A stretch of DNA of 64,000 nucleotides, taken from Streptomyces acidiscabies (GTDB lineage Bacteria > Actinomycetota > Actinomycetes > Streptomycetales > Streptomycetaceae). Below, piece after piece: positions 51,110 through 60,160 of this stretch. The position numbers and the translations under genes are program-made. Location of the stretch: positions 4,050,001-4,114,000 of the forward strand of contig NZ_JAGJBY010000001.1 in assembly GCF_020010905.1 (NCBI RefSeq), given 5' to 3'. The notes below the pieces were generated by a model that saw nothing but the letters and a program-made list of their open reading frames with translations, was not told the DNA's origin and ran no database searches. The first letter of the stretch is position 1; every line of letters begins with the position of its first letter.

Positions 51110-52619
51110 CGTTCTCCAGCGTGGACGCGGCACTGTTTGTTCCCATGCGGGCGTCGGTGTCGAACAGTCGGCGTTCAGCAGGGTGCAGGAGGTGCTGGGT
51201 GATGAAGGAGCGTCCGGCGACCTTCCATAGGCCGCGTCCCTTGGTGAGGGAGGAGACGCCCTGGGTCTCGACGCCGGTCAGTCCCAACAGGGAGGCTGTG
51301 GCGGCGAGTTGGTCGGGTTCTTGGCGGTAGATGATGCGGGTGGAGTAGTCCGCGAGGAGTCCTTCGGCGAGGACCCGGCCGCGTGATCCGGCGTCACCGG
51401 CGGACAGGAGGTCGGACAGCCGGTGGATGATCATGAGGTTGGCGATGCCGAGTCCGCGCGAGAGCTTCCACTGGGCCTGCATCCGCTCCAGCAGTCCGAC
51501 GTGGCGCATGACCCGCCACGCCTCGTCGTAGATCACCCACCGGCGTCCGCCCGCCGGGTCGGCGAGCGCGGCCTCCATCCATGCCGAGGCGCAGGTCATC
51601 GCGAGGACGAGTGCGGTGTCGTCGCCGGTGCCGCCGAGGCGGGAGAGGTCGATCGACAGCATCGGTGTCGCCGGGTCGAAGGCGACGGTGGAGGGTGCGT
51701 CGAACATGCCGGACAGGTCCCCGTGGATGAGCCGGCGCAGTGCGTGTGCGAGATCGTCCGAGGCGATGCGTCCGCCGAGTGCCTGTTCCAGGCGGTGCGG
51801 GGTGCCGAGGACGGCGGCGATGTCCCCCAGCAGCGGCACCGTCCCCACCCGGTCGGCGTCGGCGACGGTCAGGTCGAGCGCGACGTCGAGCGCGGTGTGC
51901 TCGGCCGGACGCAGCTCCCGCTTCAGCACGGTGCGGGCGAGGCCGGCGACCAGCAGCAGACGGCGCTTGCGGACCTCGGCCGACCAGTCCTCGGGTGCGA
52001 CCGTCGCGGGACGCGCGGGAGCGTCGAGGGGATTGAGCCGTCCGGGAAGGCCGGGTCCGAGCGCGATGCTCTGACCGCCCAGCGCCTGCGCGACCGCCGT
52101 CCACTCACCCTTCGGGTCGCAGGGGACGTAGACGCGGTATCCGTGCGCGATCGCCCGCGTGGCGATCGACTTCGCGAGCGCGCTCTTGCCCATCCCGATG
52201 ATGCCGGCCAGCACCGCGTTGGGGTTGGTGAACCCCTCGATCCGGCCGCCGGCGTACAGCGCGAACGGGTCGTAGCAGAACGCGGCCTCCGCGTGCACGT
52301 CACGGCCGATGAAGATCCCCTCGGCGCCGAGACCGCCTTCGGCGAGGAAGGGGTAGGCGCCGGACGCGGTCGCGGTGGTCAGCCGGTGCGACGGCAGCCG
52401 CACCTTCCCGCCGCGCGCCGATGCCGGACCGGGACGGCCCGATGCGGGGAACACCGGCTCCAGTTCCGGGTCCGGACCTGCGGTTTTACGGGGACGGCCG
52501 GTGTCCTGGGCCTTGCGGGCGCGGTGGCGAGCGGCCGTGTAGGCGGTGCGTGCGGCCTTGCGGTCGGTCCGGCCGCTCCTGCGCGGGGTGAACAGGGAGG
52601 TCGCGGTGGTGCGGTTCAT
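51075..52619 (-). CDS. VirB4/TraC-like conjugation ATPase
   Basis: A 514-residue P-loop ATPase. Walker A is GIIGMGKS (residues 139-146), Walker B is RRWVIYDEAWRVM, and a helicase-like arginine-finger region RIIYRQEPDQLAATA follows. The lead-in EGGLGAEGIFIGRDVHAEAA is typical of the actinomycete conjugation ATPases that go with SCO6880-type proteins. It would power transfer of DNA or protein through a type IV-like machine in the membrane. It is last of three co-directional genes; its ATG overlaps the stop of the preceding gene (ATGA, 52616-52619). The machinery around it is incomplete. Confidence 0.88.
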   Translation of the reverse strand: MNRTTATSLFTPRRSGRTDRKAARTAYTAARHRARKAQDTGRPRKTAGPDPELEPVFPASGRPGPASARGGKVRLPSHRLTTATASGAYPFLAEGGLGAEGIFIGRDVHAEAAFCYDPFALYAGGRIEGFTNPNAVLAGIIGMGKSALAKSIATRAIAHGYRVYVPCDPKGEWTAVAQALGGQSIALGPGLPGRLNPLDAPARPATVAPEDWSAEVRKRRLLLVAGLARTVLKRELRPAEHTALDVALDLTVADADRVGTVPLLGDIAAVLGTPHRLEQALGGRIASDDLAHALRRLIHGDLSGMFDAPSTVAFDPATPMLSIDLSRLGGTGDDTALVLAMTCASAWMEAALADPAGGRRWVIYDEAWRVMRHVGLLERMQAQWKLSRGLGIANLMIIHRLSDLLSAGDAGSRGRVLAEGLLADYSTRIIYRQEPDQLAATASLLGLTGVETQGVSSLTKGRGLWKVAGRSFITQHLLHPAERRLFDTDARMGTNSAASTLENVMLRDRGRAPP

Positions 52620-53014
52620 CGGGGGTCCCTCTGGGTGCGGAGGTCGGCGGGGGTGGTGCGGCGGCGGATGAGGCGCAGCGCGTCCTGGTGACGGCGGCAC
52701 ACGGCGCGGTCCGCCGGCCGGGGTACGGGAGCGGGGGTGGTGTGGGATGCGTGGTGGAGGAGGTCGGCGACCTGCCAGGCCCGTATCCGCGCCGTCCGCA
52801 GCGGTACGGCCAACTCGCTGATCGGGCGGGCTCGTTCGGAGTGGACGTCGATCAGCCGCAGGAGCGCGACGGCGTGCGCGTGGAGGGTGTCCAGCTCGCC
52901 GGGGTCGGCGACGAGCGGTCCGTCGGGGACGGCCAGGGTCCGGTGCAGGTCCAGGGCGGCGGTGGCGAACGGCAGGAACTCCCCGCCACCGCCGCCCGGT
53001 TCACGGGGACGCAT
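52616..53014 (-). CDS. Hypothetical conjugation-associated small protein
   Basis: A 132-residue helical protein (LHAHAVALLRLIDVHSERAR, RIRAWQVADLLHHASH) between the SCO6880-like protein and the VirB4-like ATPase. It is coupled to the latter by a 4-bp overlap and 7 bp from the former. Its role is unknown, but its location suggests it belongs to the same transfer complex. Confidence 0.75.
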   Translation of the reverse strand: MRPREPGGGGGEFLPFATAALDLHRTLAVPDGPLVADPGELDTLHAHAVALLRLIDVHSERARPISELAVPLRTARIRAWQVADLLHHASHTTPAPVPRPADRAVCRRHQDALRLIRRRTTPADLRTQRDPR

Positions 53015-53021
53015 CCGTCTC

Positions 53022-54314
53022 TCACACGGCGAGCACGAGAGGAAGAGCCGCGCAGGTGAACGCGTCGGCCTGCTGCCAGGTCAGCACACGCAGGTCCAAC
53101 TGCGCGGCCACAGCGGCGGTCTCGACGGTCGCGCACGCCGCGCGCAGCTTCTCCGGCGTGTCCGCCGACACGGTCAGCAGGCCGGTCAGAGCGACATCGG
53201 CGTGACCGGCGATGAGCTGCCGCTCCCGTTCACGGATGTCGGCGTACTCGATGCCGTCCGCCTCCGACTCGACCTGTCCGCGCCGCGCGCGTTCGCTCGC
53301 GTCCGCGATCACCGAGGCTTTGCGGCGCTGGACGTCACGCATCGCGGACTCGATGTTCTTCGGCGTGTAGGAGAGGGAGAGGGTGCGGCGGACCCCGGCG
53401 GAGAACAGCACCTGGTGCAGGAACCCGGCGCCGACTTCGGTGCGCGGCCAGTTCTCCACCCAGTAGGTGGTGTGGCAGGCGGTGTCCGTGGTGATCCGTC
53501 CGGGTTCCTCGGCCACGACCACCGGACCGGCCGCAGCCGGATCCGCGCCGGGGACGCCTTCGGGAGTCCACGCATCCAGGGACGGCAGCGCGGCGGGGTC
53601 GTAGGCGGTACGGACGACCGACGCGATCTGCCGCGCGTTCAGCCAGCCCAGCGGGGTCAGTCCGGCGGTGCGGGCGGCTTGGTCGAACGTCGCCGCCAGC
53701 TGTCCCAGCACCGCGAACCCGCCGGTCAGACCCCCTCCGGCCTGCGCGATGAGACGTCGGGTGGCCTTCATGTCCAGGGAGATCGCGACGTACGACTCGT
53801 GCGGTGCCGCCGCCGGACCCGCACCCGCGATCAGCTCCTCGTACAGCGGCCCGGCCAGCGTCGCCCGGGGGTGGCCGTGCTGCTGCCAGTAACGGCGCAG
53901 CGCGTCACCGGAGTCCGGGACGGTGCGCTCCAGCACCTGGATCCGCGCGACCTGTCCCGTCCGGGCGAGCGCGGCGAGCGCGCGACCCCAGCCGGTGACG
54001 TTGGCGTGCTGGGTGCCGGGGTCCAGGAGCGCGTAGGCGCGGGAGGCGACGCGGACCACGGCGGTCAGGGTCGCGGCGTGCGGGTCGTGGACCGCGCCGA
54101 GCCGCCGATCGGGGGAGGTGGCCACGCGCAGGCTCGCCGCCCTCCCCGGCAGGTTCAACACCCCCTCCCGCACGGGCCGTCGCGCGGGACGCGTCAGCCA
54201 CAGGAGCTGGTGACGGACACGGCGCAGGGTGTAGCGGACGACGACCGGAGTCCAGTCGGCCAGCGAACGGCCGCGATGCCGGGCCAGCGTGACGGCCGTC
54301 AACACCGCCCACAC
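53022..54314 (-). CDS. SCO6880-like conjugation protein, 5'-truncated
   Basis: A 430-residue protein with the SCO6880 family pattern: GRSLADWTPVVVRYTLRRVR at the front, then PHESYVAISLDMKATRRLIA, TAYDPAALPSLDAWTPEG, ENWPRTEVGAGFLHQVLFSA and SLSYTPKNIESAMRDVQRRK. Full-length members have about 490-510 residues and two N-terminal membrane helices. Here only part of one helix (WAVLTAVTLA) remains, and a TAA lies in frame 27 codons upstream with no start between. So the gene appears truncated at its 5' end. In complete systems it forms the membrane part of the transfer apparatus with the VirB4-like ATPase. Confidence 0.8.
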   Translation of the reverse strand: MWAVLTAVTLARHRGRSLADWTPVVVRYTLRRVRHQLLWLTRPARRPVREGVLNLPGRAASLRVATSPDRRLGAVHDPHAATLTAVVRVASRAYALLDPGTQHANVTGWGRALAALARTGQVARIQVLERTVPDSGDALRRYWQQHGHPRATLAGPLYEELIAGAGPAAAPHESYVAISLDMKATRRLIAQAGGGLTGGFAVLGQLAATFDQAARTAGLTPLGWLNARQIASVVRTAYDPAALPSLDAWTPEGVPGADPAAAGPVVVAEEPGRITTDTACHTTYWVENWPRTEVGAGFLHQVLFSAGVRRTLSLSYTPKNIESAMRDVQRRKASVIADASERARRGQVESEADGIEYADIRERERQLIAGHADVALTGLLTVSADTPEKLRAACATVETAAVAAQLDLRVLTWQQADAFTCAALPLVLAV

Positions 54315-54336
54315 GGGAAGCAGTTGGAGAGCGCCG

Positions 54337-54669
54337 ATGATCCCGCCGACCCAGCGCCAGCCGCACCCGGCGCAGCCCGCCGGCCCTTACCGGGTCCGGC
54401 TGGTCGAACACCCCGGCCCCTGCGCCCCGCGCGGCATGCCTGTGTGGTGCACCGACCAGGGCCGCAACGTCGGGGTCCGCTGCGGCCACACCTGGCACGA
54501 ACCCGAGATGACCCGCGCCGGCTACCACGCCGTCAGCATCCCCGGAGGCCCCAGCACCTGCCCGGCCGTCGAAGCCGCCCTGGGAGCACTCGGCTTCGAC
54601 GGAACCTTCCGGGGCGTCGTCACAGTCGGCCCACGGCTACCCCCATGGTGTCGCCCGCGCCGACGCTGA
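54337..54669 (+). CDS. Plasmid-type hypothetical protein, possibly 3'-truncated
   Basis: A 110-residue frame, GPYRVRLVEHPGPCAPRGMP, VWCTDQGRNVGVRCGHTWHE and GGPSTCPAVEAALGALGFDG, which resembles short ICE-associated proteins with paired Cys. Its last 17 codons are antisense to the end of the following propeller gene, so the natural end was probably lost at a junction near 54.62 kb. Divergent overlap with the 5' end of the SCO6880-like gene is not present; the gap is 22 bp. Confidence 0.5.
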   Translation: MIPPTQRQPHPAQPAGPYRVRLVEHPGPCAPRGMPVWCTDQGRNVGVRCGHTWHEPEMTRAGYHAVSIPGGPSTCPAVEAALGALGFDGTFRGVVTVGPRLPPWCRPRRR

Positions 54670-55693
54670 TGGAGGTCACCGCGTTGGTTGCGGTGTTGAT
54701 TGCGAACACCGTTCCCTGGGGTGTGCCCTTGCCGTAGGAGCCGACCACGTAGGCGCTCTTTCCGTCAGGGGTGAGGGCCACTTCCGAGGGGAGGAAGTAC
54801 CTGCCTGACCCGGTGGTCGGGGGGATGTCGCCGATGGGGACGGTCTTGGTGACCTTGTCGGTGGTCAGGTTGAGCACGGACACCTTTCCCTGACGGATCT
54901 TGTTGTTGACGCCCGTCACGTAGGCCCGCTTGCCGTTGGGGCTGATCGTCAGCCCGCCCGTGCCGGCGTCGGGGATGGTGCGGACGACCTTCTGCTTCAC
55001 GAGGTTGACCACCGAGACGGTGCCGCTGTCCCCGGTCACGTAGAGACGCTTGCCGTCAGGGGTGACCGCCATGCCGTTGGCCGTTTCGTCGAGGCGGATG
55101 GTGGCGATGACCTGGTTGGCAGCGGTGTCGATCACGAGCAGGCGGCCCTTGCTGTCGGCCACGTAGAGGCGCTTGCCGCCGGGGTTGATCGCCACCTGGC
55201 CGGGCCTGCTGACCTTGATGGTGGCGGAGACCCGGTTGGTGGCGGTGTCGATCACCGACACCTTGTCCCCGTCGACGGGGTTCTGGACGGCCACGTAGAC
55301 GTGCTTGCCGTCGGGGGCGATCGCTTCGCCGTAGAGGAGGTCGGGAGAGAGCTCGTCCTTGTCGAAGGGGATGTCCGTGACGCTCTTCTTGGCGATGTCG
55401 ACCGCCGACACGTACTTGAAGGCGTTGGTCACGTAGAGGCCGGCGTCGTCGGGGGTGATCGCCACCTGGTCGGGTACGCCGCCGACGGCGGTGGTCCCGA
55501 GCCCCTGGACCTGGTTGGTCCTCGTGTCGATCGGGTACACGTGGCCGTCGAAGCTGGCGACGTAGGCGTAGACCTGCTGCGGCTTCGGCGCGTGCGGGGC
55601 GGCGGCCGTGGCGGGCGCGGGCGCCAGGAACGCCAGCCCTGACGTGACGGCCACGGCGATGGTTCGCCGTACAGCGGATCGCTGAAAGTGCAC
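54620..55693 (-). CDS. Secreted YVTN-type beta-propeller protein
   Basis: A 357-residue secreted protein. The signal peptide (about 1-31) is RRTIAVAVTSGLAFLAPAPA. The rest is a seven-bladed YVTN propeller with repeated VAITPDDAGLYVTN, AIAPDGKHVYVAV, VAINPGGKRLYVAD, MAVTPDGKRLYVTGD and LTISPNGKRAYVTG. These folds serve as binding platforms at the cell surface. No catalytic site is visible. The gene ends inside the region where the mobile block begins, and its C-terminus (GDTMGVAVGRL) looks intact. Confidence 0.88.
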   Translation of the reverse strand: MHFQRSAVRRTIAVAVTSGLAFLAPAPATAAAPHAPKPQQVYAYVASFDGHVYPIDTRTNQVQGLGTTAVGGVPDQVAITPDDAGLYVTNAFKYVSAVDIAKKSVTDIPFDKDELSPDLLYGEAIAPDGKHVYVAVQNPVDGDKVSVIDTATNRVSATIKVSRPGQVAINPGGKRLYVADSKGRLLVIDTAANQVIATIRLDETANGMAVTPDGKRLYVTGDSGTVSVVNLVKQKVVRTIPDAGTGGLTISPNGKRAYVTGVNNKIRQGKVSVLNLTTDKVTKTVPIGDIPPTTGSGRYFLPSEVALTPDGKSAYVVGSYGKGTPQGTVFAINTATNAVTSISVGAGDTMGVAVGRL

Positions 55694-55805
55694 GTGGACC
55701 TCCGGATCGGCGTGATGATCTCTCGCGCCGTCAGATGTACCGCGCCACTTGTCCGGGCGTCGGCGGATCAGTGGGTCAATCCCCCGGAAGAGTGCCGGCC
55801 CGGAC

Positions 55806-56477
55806 TCAGGCGGTCCCCGGTGTCACAAGCCCCGACTCGTACGCCACGACCACCAGCTGCACCCGGTCCCGCGCCCCCAACTTGCCCATGATCCGGCTGA
55901 CATGGGCCTTCGCGGTCAACGGGCTGAGCCCCAGCACCTCGGCGATCTCGGCGTTGTTGAGACCGCGCGCGACCAGCGCGAGCACCTGCCGTTCCCGTTC
56001 GGACAGCTCGCTCGGCCCGCCCACCGCGGAGGCCGGCGCGGTGTTCGGCGCGCGCAGGAAGCGGGCGATCAGCCGCGAGGTGGGACCGGGCGAGAGGAGG
56101 GACTCCCCGGCGGCCACCGTCCGGATGGCGTCGAGGAGTTCGGCCGGCCTGATGTCCTTCACGAGGAAGCCGGACGCCCCGGCCCGCAGCGCCTCGACGA
56201 CGTGCTCGTCGGTCTCGTACGTCGTCAGGACGAGCACCTTCACCCCCGCGAGATCCTCGTCGGCGGCGATGAGCCGGGTCGCCTCGATCCCGTCGAGGTC
56301 GGGCATGCGGATGTCCATCACGACGAGATCGGCCCGCGCCGACCGGGCCAGCGCCACGGCCTCCCGCCCGGTGCCCGCCTCGGCGACGACCTCCATGTCC
56401 CCGGCCGACGAGACGAGCATCGCGAAGGAGGACCGTACGAGGTGCTGGTCGTCGGCCAGCAGTACGCGGATGGTCAT
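55806..56477 (-). CDS. LuxR/NarL-family response regulator
   Basis: A 223-residue response regulator. The receiver domain has DD at 9-10, the phospho-acceptor Asp55 (VVMDIRMPD) and KD near 125. The LuxR-type HTH at about 160-220 has ELSERERQVLALVARGLNNA and HVSRIMGKLGARDR. It is coupled to the sensor kinase gene by a 4-bp overlap (56474-56477), so the two are made together. Likely targets include the neighbouring MMPL transporter gene, but no binding site could be defined. Confidence 0.95.
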   Translation of the reverse strand: MTIRVLLADDQHLVRSSFAMLVSSAGDMEVVAEAGTGREAVALARSARADLVVMDIRMPDLDGIEATRLIAADEDLAGVKVLVLTTYETDEHVVEALRAGASGFLVKDIRPAELLDAIRTVAAGESLLSPGPTSRLIARFLRAPNTAPASAVGGPSELSERERQVLALVARGLNNAEIAEVLGLSPLTAKAHVSRIMGKLGARDRVQLVVVAYESGLVTPGTA

Positions 56478-57769
56478 CGGACCTCGCCTTCCCGGGACAG
56501 CGGCAGTGTGGCGGTCACCTCGAAGCCCTCGGCGGGCCCCGGACCGGCGTCCAGTGTGCCGCCCACGCTACGGGCCCGCTCCCGCATTCCGACGAGCCCG
56601 AACCCGGGCGAGCCGTCGTCCCCGCCCGTCCCGTCGTCCCTGACACTCACCCGCAGCGCGCCGTCCGCGGTCCACAGCCCCACCCGCACGGTGAGGTCCT
56701 CGCGGCCACCGTGCCGTACGGCGTTGGTGAGTGCCTCCTGCACGATCCGGTACGCGGCGGCGCCCACGGAGGGCGGGACGCCGTCCGCGCGGACGGACAG
56801 TTCGACCTTGGCCCCGGCCACCTGGCCGGTCTCCGCGAGAGCGGCCAGCCCGTCGATCCCGGGCAGCGGCCCCCGCATGTTCTCGACCTCCGAGTCCGCC
56901 CCCACGGCCGTGTCGTCCGCCCGCAGCACCTCCAGCGTCGTCCGCAGTTCCCCCCGCGCGGTCCGGCAGGTCTCCGCGATGTCGTCCAGCGCCTGGGCGA
57001 CGGCCTCGCGGTCGAGGCGTTCGGGGTCGGCGGTGAGGACGTGGGCCGCCACGGACGTCCGCACGCCGATGAGCGTGATGCTGTGGGCGAGCAGGTCGTG
57101 CAGGTCACGGGCGATCCGCAGGCGTTCCTCGGCGACGCGGAGCCTGGCCTCCTCCTCCCGGGTGCGTTCGGCGCGTTCGGCCCGCTCGACGATGGAGGCG
57201 ACGTACAGGCGGTAGTAGCGGACGGCGATACCGATGACCAGGATCGCGATGATCCAGCCGGAGATCTCCAGGGACTCCAGCGCCCCCTCCTGGTTGGTGA
57301 GGCCGTTGCTGATCAGCGTCGGGACGAGGACGGCGACGCCGGTGAGCAGCGTGCGGCGTACGGTGCCGGTCGCCGCGACGGTGTAGAGCGCCAGGGCGAT
57401 CGCGGGGGCGGGCGGGGCGGGGTTGTAGTCGAAGGCGTAGTACGGAGCCATGCAGACCACCACCCCGAGCAGGGCCGTCATCGGACTGCGCCGCCGCCAC
57501 ACGAGGGGCACCTGACCGGCGATCAGCAGCTTCCAGCTGAGGTGGCCGGGCGGGTTCCCTTCGCCGCCCATCAGGGCGACGGCCAGGGTGAGCACGGCGA
57601 CGCCCAGCGCGAGGACCGCGTCGCCCCGGGCGCGGTGCGGCGCGGTCAGCGGTTCGCGGTGGACGGCGGACATGACGCGCTCGACGCGACGGGACCATCC
57701 GCCGCCACCGGCCGCCGTCTTTGCCGCCGGCCGGTCGCGTACCTCTGTGGTCGTTCCCCGTTCTTCCAC
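56474..57769 (-). CDS. Sensor histidine kinase (HisKA_3 type)
   Basis: A 431-residue kinase with about five N-terminal membrane helices (residues 50-190), a short coiled coil (RAERAERTREEEARLRVAEE), the dimerisation box ARDLHDLLAHSITLI with phospho-His near 225, and a GHKL ATPase with RIVQEALTNAVRHGG, DDGTGGDDGSPGFGLVGM. The GTG start at 57767-57769 follows ATGGAG. It would phosphorylate the response regulator at Asp55. The signal is unknown; the membrane-embedded input domain suggests a membrane or cell-envelope cue. Confidence 0.93.
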   Translation of the reverse strand: MEERGTTTEVRDRPAAKTAAGGGGWSRRVERVMSAVHREPLTAPHRARGDAVLALGVAVLTLAVALMGGEGNPPGHLSWKLLIAGQVPLVWRRRSPMTALLGVVVCMAPYYAFDYNPAPPAPAIALALYTVAATGTVRRTLLTGVAVLVPTLISNGLTNQEGALESLEISGWIIAILVIGIAVRYYRLYVASIVERAERAERTREEEARLRVAEERLRIARDLHDLLAHSITLIGVRTSVAAHVLTADPERLDREAVAQALDDIAETCRTARGELRTTLEVLRADDTAVGADSEVENMRGPLPGIDGLAALAETGQVAGAKVELSVRADGVPPSVGAAAYRIVQEALTNAVRHGGREDLTVRVGLWTADGALRVSVRDDGTGGDDGSPGFGLVGMRERARSVGGTLDAGPGPAEGFEVTATLPLSREGEVR

Positions 57770-57798
57770 GGCTCCATCTTCCGGTACTCGTGCGGGAA

Positions 57799-57832
57799 CC
57801 CGGGCGCCCCTCCGGAAGGAGAGGCGCCCGGG
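57799..57832 (-). terminator. Terminator hairpin between MMPL gene and kinase gene
   Basis: CCCGGGCGCC pairs with GGCGCCCGGG, extended inward by CTCC/GGAG across one mismatch, closing a GGAA-type loop (57799-57832). It would end transcription of the MMPL gene on the minus strand. Confidence 0.75.
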
Positions 57833-57858
57833 CGGGCCCGCCGGCTCAAGGTGCTCGG

Positions 57859-59946
57859 TCAGGGTGCGCCGACGGTTTCCGGCCGCCGCGGCGGCCCGGC
57901 CGGTTCGGGCTCCCGCGAGAGCGCGCCCGGCCACCACACCTTCCGGCCCAGGGCGACGCTGGCGCTGGTCACCAGGTACGTCCGGACGAGGAAGGTGTCG
58001 AGCAGGACGCCGACGGCGATCACGAAGCCGAGCTGGACCAGCTGCACCAGGCCCATGTTCGTCAGCACGGCGAAGGTCGCGGCGAGGACCAGTCCGGCGG
58101 AGGCGATGACGCCGCCGGTGGTGCGCAGCGCGGTGAGCGCCGCCTCGGCCGGTTCCGCTCCCGCCAGGGACTCCTCCCTCATCCGGTGCATGAGGAAGAT
58201 GCCGTAATCGACGCCGAGAGCGACGAGGAACACGAAGGACAGCAGTCCGAGCCCCGGATCGGTGCCCTTCAGACCGAGGAGCGGTTCGAAGACCAGTCCG
58301 CCGATCCCGAGGGAGGCGCCCCACACCGCGACGACCGCGACCACCAGGAGCAGCGGTGCGACCAGACTCCGCAGCAGCACGATCAGGATGAGCAGTACGG
58401 AGACGAGGACGAGCGGCACGACGATCTTCGTGTCCCGGGCGTTGGTGTCCTCCAGGTCGATCTGCTGGGCGCTGTCCCCGCCGACGTAGGAGCCCTTCAG
58501 CCTGTCCCGCAGGGCCTTGATGGTGGCGGTCTCGCCCGCCGACTGGGGTGCGCTCTTCGCGAAGACGGAGATCTCGGTCCAGCCGTCTCCCGTACGCCCC
58601 TTCTCCGCGCCGCCGACCCCCGGGGTGCCGCGGACGGACGCGAGGGTCTCGTCGGCGCGGTCCTGCGGGGTGATCACGTCGATGGGCTGGCTGCCCTGCC
58701 CGGGATAGGCCCTGGCGGCGGTCTCCATCGCGACGACGGACTCCGGCTTCTTGACGAAGGAGTCCTCCTGCTTGAGTGACCCCGGCAGGTTGAACGAGCC
58801 GAGGGCGAGAGCGCCGAGCAGGACGGCACCGCCCGCGAGTACGGTCAGCGGCCTGCGTCCGGCGGAGGCGCCCATCGCCGAGAACAGGCTCCGCCGCTGC
58901 TTGGGCGTGCTCCCGAAGGCGGGCACGAGCGGCCAGAACACGCGCCGTCCGACCAGTACGAGGACGGCGGGGAGCAGCGTCATCATCGCGATCAGCGCGC
59001 ACAGCACGCCGAGGGCGCCGAGCGGGCCCATGCCCTTGCTGCTGTTGAGGTCGGCGGCGAGCAGGCACAGCAGTCCGGCGGCGACGGTGCCGGAGGAGGC
59101 GAGCACGGCGGGTCCGCAGCCGCGCAGGGCGGCGATCATGGCCTCGTACGGCCGCTCGATGCGGCGCAGTTCCTCCCGGTAGCGCGAGACGAGCAACAGC
59201 GCGTAGTCCGTGCCCGCCCCGAACACGAGGATCGTCATCACGCCCGAGCTCTGTCCCGTGACGGTCGTGCCGAAGACCTGGTTGAGGCCGTAGGCGGCAC
59301 CCATCGACAGGTAGTCGGCGATCCCGGCGACGACGAGGGGCACGAGCCACAGCACGGGGCTGCGGTAGATCAGGATCAGCAGGATCGCGACGACGGCGAC
59401 GGTGGTGTAGAGCAGCGGTCCGCCGAGCGAGTCGTAGACCGCGCCGGAGTCGGTGCCCAGCGCACCGGTGCCGCCCACGTCGACGCTCAACCCGCCTCCG
59501 CCCCGGGCGACTTCGCGGACGTCGGTGACGAGCTTGTCCTGCTTCTCCTCGTCCGCCCCGGGATCGTTGCTGGCGACCGGGTAGATCAGGGTCGTGCCGT
59601 CCTTGGACGGGATCCCCTCGGGAACACCGTCGATCAGCTTGTGCTGCCGGGCGATCTGCGCGACCTGCCCGGCGGCGGTCTTGCGGTCGGCGGCGCTGAG
59701 GCCGCCGTCCCGGTGGTAGACGAGCACCATCTCGGTGGTCTCGCCCCCGGGGAGCTTGTCCTCGATCTTCGCCACTTGCGTCGAGTCCGCGCTCGCCGGC
59801 AGGTAGTCGGTGACCTTGTCGTGCTGCACGTCGGCGAGCTTCGCCGCGAGCGGCCCGACGAGCACGAGCGCGGCGATCCACAGCCCGAGCACCGCCCAGG
59901 GAACGGCTCGCCCCGTTCTCGACGTGGTTGTCTCTCCGGCCCTCAT
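57859..59946 (-). CDS. MMPL-family (RND) membrane transporter
   Basis: A 695-residue transporter with two similar halves, each with a membrane helix, a large outer loop and five more helices. Visible are VPWAVLGLWIAALVLVGPLA at the start, GTDYALLLVSRYREELRR (the MMPL signature, first half), ALGVDYGIFLMHRMREESLA (second half, with the proton-relay Asp-Tyr), and LLDTFLVRTYLV. Relatives export lipids, drugs or antibiotics such as actinorhodin. The ATG at 59944-59946 follows GGAGGGAGA. It lies upstream of the two-component genes on the same strand but is separated from them by a hairpin. Confidence 0.93.
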   Translation of the reverse strand: MRAGETTTSRTGRAVPWAVLGLWIAALVLVGPLAAKLADVQHDKVTDYLPASADSTQVAKIEDKLPGGETTEMVLVYHRDGGLSAADRKTAAGQVAQIARQHKLIDGVPEGIPSKDGTTLIYPVASNDPGADEEKQDKLVTDVREVARGGGGLSVDVGGTGALGTDSGAVYDSLGGPLLYTTVAVVAILLILIYRSPVLWLVPLVVAGIADYLSMGAAYGLNQVFGTTVTGQSSGVMTILVFGAGTDYALLLVSRYREELRRIERPYEAMIAALRGCGPAVLASSGTVAAGLLCLLAADLNSSKGMGPLGALGVLCALIAMMTLLPAVLVLVGRRVFWPLVPAFGSTPKQRRSLFSAMGASAGRRPLTVLAGGAVLLGALALGSFNLPGSLKQEDSFVKKPESVVAMETAARAYPGQGSQPIDVITPQDRADETLASVRGTPGVGGAEKGRTGDGWTEISVFAKSAPQSAGETATIKALRDRLKGSYVGGDSAQQIDLEDTNARDTKIVVPLVLVSVLLILIVLLRSLVAPLLLVVAVVAVWGASLGIGGLVFEPLLGLKGTDPGLGLLSFVFLVALGVDYGIFLMHRMREESLAGAEPAEAALTALRTTGGVIASAGLVLAATFAVLTNMGLVQLVQLGFVIAVGVLLDTFLVRTYLVTSASVALGRKVWWPGALSREPEPAGPPRRPETVGAP

Positions 59947-60160
59947 TGACCGATCTCCCTCCGGTGACGTCTGCTTCGGTCCCCAGACTTCCGGTGGGAA
60001 CCACGGCTTTCGTCGGGCGGGAGGGCGAGGTGACGGGTACTCCCGGGGGCGACAGGGGGTGCGGATTAGTCCCTGGGGAGTAGTCGGCGGGAGGGCGCGA
60101 GGGGTCCGGGCCCGCCCGGGACTATGACGTCCGGGGCACGTCCAAGGTGAGGGAGAAGCC

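Larger units (their letters stand above)
41963..54669. mobile_element. Region derived from a conjugative/integrative element, degraded
   Basis: The block carries ICE-type hypothetical genes at 41963, 47927, 48571 and 54337, a VirB4-like ATPase with SCO6880-like partner, the Rhs toxin and its immunity gene, and lacks integrase, relaxase, TraB-type translocase and attachment repeats. Several members are truncated or frameshifted. The right end seems to lie at about 54.62-54.67 kb. The left end may reach back to the recombinase remnant at 36.9 kb. Confidence 0.5.

Noticed and set aside
41892..54669. A tRNA gene or attachment-site repeat flanking the mobile-element remnant
   Set aside because: I looked for a cloverleaf-like sequence and for matching short repeats at both ends and found none by eye.
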